Assembly: GCA_900554585.1 (NCBI GenBank)
Contig: USHS01000122.1
Location: 1 to 5,254 of the forward strand
DNA from: an uncultured Collinsella sp.
Lineage (GTDB): Bacteria; Actinomycetota; Coriobacteriia; Coriobacteriales; Coriobacteriaceae
Direction of reading: 5' to 3'
DNA length: 5,254 bases
The notes beneath the pieces are model-generated. The model was not told where the DNA came from. It saw only the letters and a list, made by a program, of their open reading frames with translations, and made no database searches. This document shows, one piece after another, positions 1-5,254 of the stretch. Numbering within the stretch: the stretch's first letter is position 1; each line of letters begins with the position of its first letter. The translations under genes and the position numbers were made by a program.

Positions 1-4
1 GCGT

Positions 5-2308
5 ATGAGCGCGACCGAGCGCGAGCATGTGATGCCACCGCGCCCATTGATGCCGTGGACGATAGGCCTTTGTGCCGGCTTGTGTGCGAGCTGTGGCTTG
101 GTGCTTAACGTGGCAGCCGATGTGCTGCTGGGAGAGCGGGCGGCGCCCGTCATATTGCTTATGGCCATTCCCGTTGCGGCTGCGGCGTGCATCGTATTGG
201 CTCGGTCCTGTATGCGCCTTGTGCGGTGGAGGCGGTGGCTGTATGCCGCGGCTCTCGGCCTCGTGGCGGGAACGGTCGTGTCCGCGGCTTGGGCGATAGG
301 GGCGCTGCGTGCATCGAAGGCACTGGATAATCGGGCTGCGAGCAGTCTTGAGTTTGTTGTGCACGGCGACCCGTCCATCAATGACGGTGTGTACTCCTTT
401 ACCTGCGATGCGTATGCGGGCGAAAAGCGCTTGGGTCAGGTACGGCTGTCGTGTGATCGTGAGCTCGGCGCCGGTTCGCTTGTACGTGCTATCGGTCGCA
501 TTTCGCGCTTTGAGAATGATACGTATGGACGCTCACGCGTGCTTCGGGGCGAGCTTCGAAAGGTTAAAGTCGTCCGGTTGGTATCGATCGACGAGGGCCC
601 TCCAGGGCCGTTGTCTTGGCTTCGAAACGAGCTCCTTGCCGTTATCGCGCCCGCGAGCGATCCGGCGCGCTCGCTCATTGCCGGCGGTGTCTGCGGACGC
701 TCGGCCGAGCTGCGTGCCCAGCCGGCGGGTGATTGGTTTTCGGTAACGGGCACCGCACATCTTATCGCCGTTTCGGGCAGCCATCTTGCCATCGTGGGGT
801 TTGTGGTTGAGAGCGCCCTGCAAAAGACGCGTCTCTCTCGTGGGCTGCAGCGGGGACTGTTGGTGCTGGCCCTCGCTGCCTATGCCGTCTTTACGGGCGC
901 CTCGCCCTCGGCCGTGCGCGCGTGCTGCATGGTGGCGGCGTCGCTTGTCGCCAACGGCGCCGGGCGTCGTCGGCATGGCCTCTCGGCGCTATTTTTGACC
1001 ATGGCAATCTTTGTGTTGCTCCGGCCGACAGTACTGTTCGAGATGGGTTTTCAGCTTTCGTGCGCCAGTGTTTTTTCCATCCTTTGTTTTTGCCCCTACG
1101 CTACCTATGCCTTGGCTGAGCTGGGTGTGCCATCGGGCGTCGCCAGTATTTTGTCCGTCACGCTGTGCTCGCAGCTGGCGACACTTCCCGTAACCATTCC
1201 CGCATTTGGGACGTTTTCGCTCATTGCCCCGCTTGCAAATGCCGTGATCGGTCCGGTGATAAGCGTGCTGCTCGCTGTGTCGATTGTGCTGGTGCCCTGC
1301 TCGCTTGTGCCGCTGTTGAGCCGCGGGGCGCTCGTGGTGCCTATGATTGTCGCCCGCTGCGCCCTCTTCTTTGAGCAGCTTTTTGCCGCCGTTCCGGGCG
1401 CATCCGTAAGCGTGTCGCCCGATACGCCCTTGGTATATGTGGTGCCGTTTGCACTGGCAGTCCTCTTGGTCTGGTGGCCACGCCCCCGCGCACGGAACAT
1501 GGCAGTGGGGTTGCTGTGTTTGATGCTTGCAGCGGGTGTTCCGTATGCCTATTGGGATCGATGCGCGCCGCCTTCGGTGACGGTCCTCGATGTTGGCCAG
1601 GCCGATGCGATTCTGGTTCGTCAGGGTGGCTCCGTGGCGCTCGTCGACTGTGGGCTCGATGAGCGCGTGGTGTCGGCGTTGGTTCGCAATAACGTCCACC
1701 ATATTGACGCCGTCTTCGTGACGCATTGGGACGAAGACCATTGGGGTGGTCTTCCCGATGTGCTCGATCAGTTTTCGGTTGGAACCGTTGTGGTCGCGGC
1801 CGATGCGCTTGACGGCGCGCCTGCCGAGGTCCTGAATCGCCCCGGCGTAACGTATCGGCAGGTGGCCCGCGGAGACACGGTCGATATCGGCGCATTTCGG
1901 ACACGTGTGATGTGGCCGTTTGACACGGTGGATGGCGAGGGCAATGAGGACTCGCTTGTCTTGCTGCTCTCCTATGCTCAGGAAGGCAAGAGCCTGCGCG
2001 TGCTCCTCACCGGTGATGCCGAGCTCGATCAGGAGCGCGAGTTTGTACAGGAGGTGGGAGATATCGATGTCCTCAAGCTGGGGCATCACGGCTCAAAAGT
2101 TTCCGTTGACGCTGACCTGCTGGAAACACTTAAGCCCGAGCTGTCTATCGCGAGTGCGGGCGAGGGCAATCGCTACGGCCATCCATCCGATGTCTGCATC
2201 GATGTCGTTCGCGATGCGGGCAGCGCGTTCGCATGCACCATCGAACAAGGAGACATTACCGTCTCGCCGACCGCAACCGGTTTTGCCATGCGATGTCAGC
2301 GACCGTGA
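5..2308 (+). CDS. comEC: ComEC/Rec2 family DNA internalization channel protein
   Basis: Inner-membrane channel that carries single-stranded DNA into the cytoplasm during natural transformation. The 767-residue length is typical. Three hydrophobic segments (about 18-40, 46-66, 77-100) precede an extracellular OB-fold-like region (DUF4131, about 110-195). The polytopic Competence domain (about 215-490) carries the family landmarks LIAVSGSHLAIVG (253-265), GASPSAVRA (298-306) and FEMGFQLS (345-352). A metallo-beta-lactamase-like domain (about 522-750) shows LDVGQAD (528-534), HWDEDH (574-579), LLTGD (667-671), GHHGS (693-697) and NRYGHP (722-727), so its likely metal ligands are present. In other species this domain has been reported to act as a nuclease on the incoming strand. 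The start is uncertain: only four bases precede ATG 5, the frame stays open to the edge, and GTG 29 and ATG 32 are alternatives. It is probably cotranscribed with an upstream comEA outside the window. Identity is secure; competence of the host is inference. Confidence 0.95.
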   Translation: MSATEREHVMPPRPLMPWTIGLCAGLCASCGLVLNVAADVLLGERAAPVILLMAIPVAAAACIVLARSCMRLVRWRRWLYAAALGLVAGTVVSAAWAIGALRASKALDNRAASSLEFVVHGDPSINDGVYSFTCDAYAGEKRLGQVRLSCDRELGAGSLVRAIGRISRFENDTYGRSRVLRGELRKVKVVRLVSIDEGPPGPLSWLRNELLAVIAPASDPARSLIAGGVCGRSAELRAQPAGDWFSVTGTAHLIAVSGSHLAIVGFVVESALQKTRLSRGLQRGLLVLALAAYAVFTGASPSAVRACCMVAASLVANGAGRRRHGLSALFLTMAIFVLLRPTVLFEMGFQLSCASVFSILCFCPYATYALAELGVPSGVASILSVTLCSQLATLPVTIPAFGTFSLIAPLANAVIGPVISVLLAVSIVLVPCSLVPLLSRGALVVPMIVARCALFFEQLFAAVPGASVSVSPDTPLVYVVPFALAVLLVWWPRPRARNMAVGLLCLMLAAGVPYAYWDRCAPPSVTVLDVGQADAILVRQGGSVALVDCGLDERVVSALVRNNVHHIDAVFVTHWDEDHWGGLPDVLDQFSVGTVVVAADALDGAPAEVLNRPGVTYRQVARGDTVDIGAFRTRVMWPFDTVDGEGNEDSLVLLLSYAQEGKSLRVLLTGDAELDQEREFVQEVGDIDVLKLGHHGSKVSVDADLLETLKPELSIASAGEGNRYGHPSDVCIDVVRDAGSAFACTIEQGDITVSPTATGFAMRCQRP

Positions 2309-2316
2309 TACTGCCG

Positions 2317-2346
2317 TTGGCGCGGGACCAACCCGTGGGCTAGAAT
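2317..2346 (+). promoter_or_regulatory. Probable sigma-A/sigma-70-type promoter for holA
   Basis: A -35-like TTGGCG (2317-2322) and a -10-like TAGAAT (2341-2346) are separated by 18 bp. They match the consensus at 4 of 6 and 5 of 6 positions. The site begins 9 bases after the comEC stop and predicts a transcript start near 2353, with a leader of about 34 bases that contains the holA ribosome binding site. It suggests holA can be expressed independently of comEC. This is consensus matching only. Confidence 0.55.
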
Positions 2347-2372
2347 GGCACGGTACGAACACGAGAGCCTAC

Positions 2373-2380
2373 GGGAGGGG
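2373..2380 (+). promoter_or_regulatory. Strong ribosome binding site deciding the holA start
   Basis: The purine run GGGAGGGG ends 6 bases before ATG 2387. It favours that codon over the in-frame ATG at 2345, which has no Shine-Dalgarno and overlaps the probable -10 hexamer. Confidence 0.8.
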
Positions 2381-2386
2381 AGCGCG

Positions 2387-3349
2387 ATGTCCGAAACCGG
2401 TCTGTTGCCGGCATATTTGATCGTCGGTACCGACGGAGTCAAACGCGACCACGCCGTCTCGCGTATGAAGGCGCGTCTGGAAAAGACGGGCATGGTCGAG
2501 TTCAACCTCGACGAGCGCGATATGACCAAAGACCCCGATATCGAGTCGATTATCGGATCGCTCAACACCTTTCCCATGGGCAGCGAGTTTCGCCTGGTAA
2601 TCCTTGACGGCTGCTCAAAACTCGCCAAAGCGATCTCTGAGCCGCTTGTCGAGTATCTGACGAGTCCCAGCCCCACGACGGTTTGCCTCATAATCGCCGA
2701 TTCGCTTGCCAAGAACACGCGCCTGTACAAGGCGATCGCCAAGATTGACAAGAAGGCCGTGATCGACTGTTCGGGCACCAAGCGCTGGGAGCTCCCGCGC
2801 CGCGTGCAGCAGATGGCGTCGCAGCACGGAAAGTCCATCTCGACGGCGGCCGCCGAGGAGCTCGTTTCGCGCTCGGGCGAGAACACCCGCATGCTCGATA
2901 ACGACTTGGCCAAGCTTGCCCAGATGGTCGAGGCGCCGCAAATTGAGCTTTCCGATGTGGAGCGCTGGATCGTGCGCACGGCCGAAGTTCAACCCTGGGA
3001 CTTTCTCAATGCGGTCTCGGCCCGTGACATGCGTCGCTCGCTTGAGCTCTTCAATCTACTGCCCGCCAAGAGCTACGTGTGGACTTACACATTGCTGTGC
3101 GGGCGCATTCGCGAGCTTATCGTTGCCAAGGCGCTCGATGCGCGTGGGCAGGGTCGCGAGCTTGCCGCGACACTGAAGCTTCAGGCCTGGCAGGTCAAAA
3201 ATCACCTGACCTGGGCACGCCGCTTTTCGATGGCGGAGCTTGTCGCTGCGCTCGAGGGAGCGGTCGATGTGGAGCTCGCACTGAAGGGTTCGGCCGATTC
3301 CCAGACCGCGCTTTTGCTCTGGATTACGAACATCTTGAGAAAATCGTGA
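2387..3349 (+). CDS. holA: DNA polymerase III subunit delta (clamp-loader subunit)
   Basis: The delta subunit of the clamp loader opens the beta sliding clamp so that it can be placed on primed DNA. From ATG 2387 the protein has 320 residues, near the usual 320-345. The N-terminus PAYLIVGTDG (8-17) is the family's degenerate nucleotide-binding motif without the GKT of a working Walker A, as expected because delta does not hydrolyse ATP. LNTFPMGSEFRLVILDG (59-75) is the typical domain 1 stretch in which delta contacts the clamp. SRSGENTRMLDNDLAKLA (161-178) is the conserved helical domain 2 segment. The C-terminal helical collar domain (about 200-320) includes DVELALKGS (294-302). No AAA+ arginine-finger or SRC motif is evident, which argues against gamma/tau or delta-prime. 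It lies 78 bp after comEC with its own probable promoter. The comEC-holA-rpsT order supports the call. An extended version from 2345 would add 14 unsupported residues. Confidence 0.92.
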   Translation: MSETGLLPAYLIVGTDGVKRDHAVSRMKARLEKTGMVEFNLDERDMTKDPDIESIIGSLNTFPMGSEFRLVILDGCSKLAKAISEPLVEYLTSPSPTTVCLIIADSLAKNTRLYKAIAKIDKKAVIDCSGTKRWELPRRVQQMASQHGKSISTAAAEELVSRSGENTRMLDNDLAKLAQMVEAPQIELSDVERWIVRTAEVQPWDFLNAVSARDMRRSLELFNLLPAKSYVWTYTLLCGRIRELIVAKALDARGQGRELAATLKLQAWQVKNHLTWARRFSMAELVAALEGAVDVELALKGSADSQTALLLWITNILRKS

Positions 3350-3398
3350 TGATACCTGCCTATTTGACAAATTCGTTCTATCCCTTTGAGGGGGAGCG

Positions 3399-3407
3399 TG
3401 CTATAGT
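3399..3407 (+). promoter_or_regulatory. Probable extended -10 promoter for rpsT
   Basis: TGC immediately followed by TATAGT (3402-3407) fits an extended -10 element (TGnTATAAT, one mismatch in the hexamer). The predicted start is near 3413-3415. No good -35 lies 16-18 bp upstream; the region there reads TATCCC. A perfect TTGACA sits at 3364-3369, but 32 bp away from the hexamer, too far for ordinary pairing. Confidence 0.5.
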
Positions 3408-3412
3408 AGGCG

Positions 3413-3460
3413 CTTGCATGACCTCACCGTGTCTCAGAGGTGTCATACATTTTTTGCAAG
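3413..3460 (+). promoter_or_regulatory. Structured rpsT leader with hairpin and T6 tract (possible attenuator)
   Basis: ATG (3418-3420) pairs with CAT (3444-3446), and ACCTC (3421-3425) pairs with GAGGT (3437-3441), leaving a 2-base bulge and an 11-base loop. After three bases comes TTTTTT (3450-3455), the layout of a weak intrinsic terminator. A second fold pairs ATGA/TCAT and CACC (3425-3428)/GGTG (3439-3442). A further outer helix, CTTGCA (3413-3418) with TGCAAG (3455-3460), would consume part of the T tract and the first Shine-Dalgarno copy. It could be an attenuator or S20 autoregulatory leader, or simply a weak holA terminator. Pairing was worked out by hand without energies. Confidence 0.45.
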
Positions 3461-3477
3461 GAACTCGAAAGGAACTC
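3458..3477 (+). repeat. Tandem AAGGAACTC repeat containing the rpsT ribosome binding site
   Basis: The 9-base unit AAGGAACTC occurs at 3458-3466 and 3469-3477, 11 bases apart start to start. The second copy supplies AAGGA (3469-3473), ending 9 bases before the GTG start at 3483, a workable Shine-Dalgarno distance. The first copy is about 20 bases from the start, too far for direct initiation, and overlaps the 3' arm of a possible leader helix. Confidence 0.7.
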
Positions 3478-3482
3478 CAGAA

Positions 3483-3749
3483 GTGGCAAACATCAAGTCT
3501 CAGAAGAAGCGTATCCGCACCAATGAGGCAGCTCGCATGCGTAACAAGGCTGTCAAGTCCGAGCTCAAGACGCTGACCAAGCACGTCCAGTCCGCTGTCG
3601 CCGAGGGCGACGCCGAGAAGGCCCAGGCCGCCCTCAAGACCGTCACCAAGCGTCTCGACATGGCTGCCGCCAAGCATGTTATCCACAAGAACCAGGCTTC
3701 CAACCGCAAGTCCGGTCTTGCCAAGCTCGTGAACAGCATCAACGCCTAA
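3483..3749 (+). CDS. rpsT: Small subunit ribosomal protein S20 (bS20)
   Basis: S20 is a primary 16S rRNA-binding protein of the 30S subunit. The 88-residue product begins with the hallmark [14 protein letters not shown] after the initiator and ends [13 protein letters not shown]. It is rich in Lys, Arg and Ala and would form the long helical bundle of the family; [13 protein letters not shown] (about 65-77) is the conserved C-terminal rRNA-binding stretch. Length matches the usual 85-90. The start is GTG at 3483. An in-frame TTG at 3414 would add 23 residues unlike any S20, and it lacks a Shine-Dalgarno. Translation is supported by AAGGA at 3469-3473. The gene stands between its own probable promoter and leader and a strong downstream terminator, so it is likely monocistronic, or cotranscribed with holA by read-through. 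Confidence 0.97.
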   Translation: MANIKSQKKRIRTNEAARMRNKAVKSELKTLTKHVQSAVAEGDAEKAQAALKTVTKRLDMAAAKHVIHKNQASNRKSGLAKLVNSINA

Positions 3750-3783
3750 GTTATAAATTTCACACCACACAGATTACGCGCAT

Positions 3784-3820
3784 AAATGGAGCCTGTTTTA
3801 TGGAACAGGCTCCATTTTTT
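3784..3820 (+). terminator. Strong rho-independent terminator after rpsT
   Basis: AAATGGAGCCTGTT (3784-3797) and AACAGGCTCCATTT (3804-3817) form a perfect 14-bp stem around the 6-base loop TTATGG. The run of six T at 3815-3820 partly belongs to the stem. It begins 34 bases past the rpsT stop and ends 25 bases before lepA, isolating the two genes transcriptionally. Confidence 0.93.
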
Positions 3821-3832
3821 GTACCGCTCGGG

Positions 3833-3838
3833 TAAGAT
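3833..3838 (+). promoter_or_regulatory. Probable -10 element of a leaderless lepA transcript
   Basis: TAAGAT (TANNNT form, 4 of 6 to TATAAT) ends 7 bases before ATG 3846, so transcription would begin at or within a base or two of the start codon. The 25 bases between the terminator and the ATG contain no purine-rich Shine-Dalgarno. A -35 at normal distance would fall in the terminator's 3' arm (around 3810-3815, CTCCAT), which matches poorly. Confidence 0.5.
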
Positions 3839-3845
3839 AGTCCGC

Positions 3846-5254
3846 ATGAATACTTCAATTGACATTTCCCACATCCGCAACTTCTCGATCGTTGCGCACA
3901 TCGACCATGGCAAGTCCACGATCAGTGACCGCATCCTCGAGCTCACCCATACCGTCGACGAGCGCGACATGGAGTCGCAGTTGCTCGACACCATGGATAT
4001 CGAGCGCGAGCGCGGCATCACGATTAAGTCCAATGCCGTTCGCGTCTCCTATGACGCTGACGATGGCGAGACGTATCAGTTCAACCTGATCGATACGCCT
4101 GGCCACGTGGACTTTACCTATGAGGTCTCGCGTTCGCTTGCCGCCTGCGAGGGCGCGGTGCTTGTCGTCGACGCCACGCAGGGTGTCGAGGCGCAGACCG
4201 TCTCCAACGCGACGCTCGCCATGAACGCCAACCTGGATATCGTACCCGCCATCAACAAGATTGACCTGCCGTCGGCGCACCCCGACGAGGTCAAGACCGA
4301 GATCGAGGACGACCTGGCGATCCCTGCCGACGATGCCGTATGCGTATCGGGCAAGACCGGCGAGGGCATCCACGATTTGCTGGAGTCCATTGTCTTTTTG
4401 ATTTCGCCGCCCAAAGGCGATGCGAACGCGACGCTCAAGGCGCTCATCCTGGACTCGTATTTTGATGAGTACCGCGGCGTCGTTGCTACGGTCCGTGTCT
4501 TTGACGGCTCCATTAAAAAGGGCGATACCCTGCTTATGATGCAGGCCGAGGGCGACTTCTTGGTCGACGGCGTGGGCGTCAAGCGTCCCGCCGAGACACC
4601 GGTCGACGCACTGACGGTCGGCGAGGTGGGCTACGTGGTCACGGGCCTGAAGGATCCCGAGGCCGTGCACGTGGGCGATACCCTCACGTGGGCGTCGAAT
4701 CCCTGCCCCGAGCCGCTTCCCGGCTACCGCGAGGCCAAGCCCATGGTCTACACGGGCCTGTTCCCGATCGACAACAAGGATTACGAGAACCTGCGCGACG
4801 CTCTCGATAAGCTGCATGTCAACGACCCGTCGTTGGTGTGGGAGCCCGAGACCTCGGTGGCGCTCGGCTTTGGTTTCCGCGTTGGCTTCTTGGGCCTGCT
4901 GCATATGGAGGTCGTCAAGGAGCGCCTGGAGCGCGAGTTCAATCTGGATCTTATTGCCACGAGCCCTTCGGTGGACTATCACGTCTACAAGACCGACGGC
5001 GAGATGATTGATGTCCGCAGCCCGCAGGATCTGCCCGAGGCTACGCGCATCGAGCGCATCGAGGAGCCTTACCTCAAGGCCAAGATTATCTGCCCGCCCG
5101 AGTATACGGGTGCCGTCATGCAGCTCGCTATCGAGCACCGCGGCATTACGACCGACATGATCCATCTCACGAGCAAATCGGTCGAGATGCGCTTTGACAT
5201 GCCGCTCGCCGAGCTCATCCTGGACTTCTTTGACCAGCTCAAGAGCCGCACCAA
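3846..5254 (+). CDS. lepA: Elongation factor 4 (LepA) GTPase, 3' end cut by window
   Basis: Ribosome-bound translational GTPase related to EF-G, first described as a back-translocase and also implicated in 30S biogenesis and initiation. The window holds 469 codons plus two bases of a family protein of about 600 residues, so the C-terminal domain is missing only because of the edge. The G domain has all five motifs: AHIDHGKST (17-25), RGIT (56-59), DTPGH with the catalytic His 87 (83-87), NKID (137-140) and SGK (168-170; SAK is more usual). Domain II follows (about 190-280). LPGYREAKPMVYTGLFPID (291-309) and LGFGFRVGFLGLLHMEVV (340-357) are LepA-specific. The visible part ends in LDFFDQLKSRT (459-469), just before the LepA C-terminal region. 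ATG 3846 is chosen because the protein begins at the usual distance before IRNFSIVAHIDHGKST. No Shine-Dalgarno is present, suggesting leaderless expression. Confidence 0.97.
   Translation, partial: MNTSIDISHIRNFSIVAHIDHGKSTISDRILELTHTVDERDMESQLLDTMDIERERGITIKSNAVRVSYDADDGETYQFNLIDTPGHVDFTYEVSRSLAACEGAVLVVDATQGVEAQTVSNATLAMNANLDIVPAINKIDLPSAHPDEVKTEIEDDLAIPADDAVCVSGKTGEGIHDLLESIVFLISPPKGDANATLKALILDSYFDEYRGVVATVRVFDGSIKKGDTLLMMQAEGDFLVDGVGVKRPAETPVDALTVGEVGYVVTGLKDPEAVHVGDTLTWASNPCPEPLPGYREAKPMVYTGLFPIDNKDYENLRDALDKLHVNDPSLVWEPETSVALGFGFRVGFLGLLHMEVVKERLEREFNLDLIATSPSVDYHVYKTDGEMIDVRSPQDLPEATRIERIEEPYLKAKIICPPEYTGAVMQLAIEHRGITTDMIHLTSKSVEMRFDMPLAELILDFFDQLKSRT

Noticed and set aside
168..170. 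LepA G5 motif SGK instead of the common SAK (residues 168-170 of the protein)
   Set aside because: A conservative substitution at a variable motif position. All other GTPase motifs are intact, so it does not suggest loss of function. The coordinates given here are residue numbers; the codons lie at about 4347-4355.
989..2089. 366-codon open frame on the - strand
   Set aside because: It is antisense to the well-conserved middle and C-terminal parts of comEC, has a His/Arg/Gln-rich composition and no recognisable domain.
3382..3392. CCC-TTTGA-GGG mini hairpin after holA
   Set aside because: A stem of only 3-4 bp with no T tract is too weak to call a terminator.
3414..3482. N-terminal extension of S20 from the in-frame TTG at 3414
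   Set aside because: S20 proteins begin at MANIKSQ-like sequence. The extra 23 residues are leader sequence, with no Shine-Dalgarno at TTG, and the probable transcript start lies at the same place.
3079..3576. 165-codon + strand frame spanning the holA end, the gap and the rpsT start
   Set aside because: It is out of frame with both real genes, crosses the rpsT leader and has no ribosome binding site or recognisable content.
3855..5165. 436-codon open frame on the - strand
   Set aside because: It lies entirely opposite lepA, whose protein is unmistakable. The translated product is rich in Asp, Arg, Val and Leu without any family motif, as expected from GC-biased codons read antisense.

Overview
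This window reads as a chromosomal housekeeping segment from a GC-rich Gram-positive bacterium, with GC roughly 60% by eye. All genes are on the + strand, in the order comEC, holA, rpsT, lepA. This order, or close variants of it, is conserved in many Bacillota and Actinomycetota, usually with comEA upstream and hemW/hrcA/grpE/dnaK downstream. GC content, the S20 and LepA sequences and a probable leaderless lepA transcript fit Actinomycetota. A Coriobacteriia (Collinsella-like) source is my best guess, but it rests on impression and not on a search.

Layout. Positions 5-2308 encode a full-length ComEC/Rec2 DNA-uptake channel with its OB-fold, Competence and metallo-beta-lactamase-like parts. 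A 78-bp gap carries a probable promoter and a strong ribosome binding site for holA (2387-3349), the delta subunit of the DNA polymerase III clamp loader. A 133-bp gap then holds a probable promoter and a structured leader for rpsT (3483-3749, ribosomal protein S20, GTG start). A perfect 14-bp hairpin with a T tract (3784-3820) ends the rpsT transcript. Immediately after it, lepA (elongation factor 4) starts at 3846 with a -10-like hexamer 8 bases upstream and no Shine-Dalgarno, and it runs off the right edge after 469 codons.

How the parts relate. The genes serve DNA import (comEC), replication (holA) and translation (rpsT, lepA). The intergenic signals suggest at least three separately driven units (holA, rpsT, lepA), although the genes lie close together and read the same way. 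comEC probably belongs to an upstream transcript that starts outside the window.

I see no mobile element, CRISPR array, tRNA, rRNA or unknown multi-gene system. The most interesting material is non-coding: the rpsT leader (hairpin plus T6 tract, then a duplicated AAGGAACTC Shine-Dalgarno repeat before a GTG start) and the leaderless-looking lepA promoter abutting the rpsT terminator. All other open frames, including antisense ones of 366 and 436 codons, look like shadows of these four genes.
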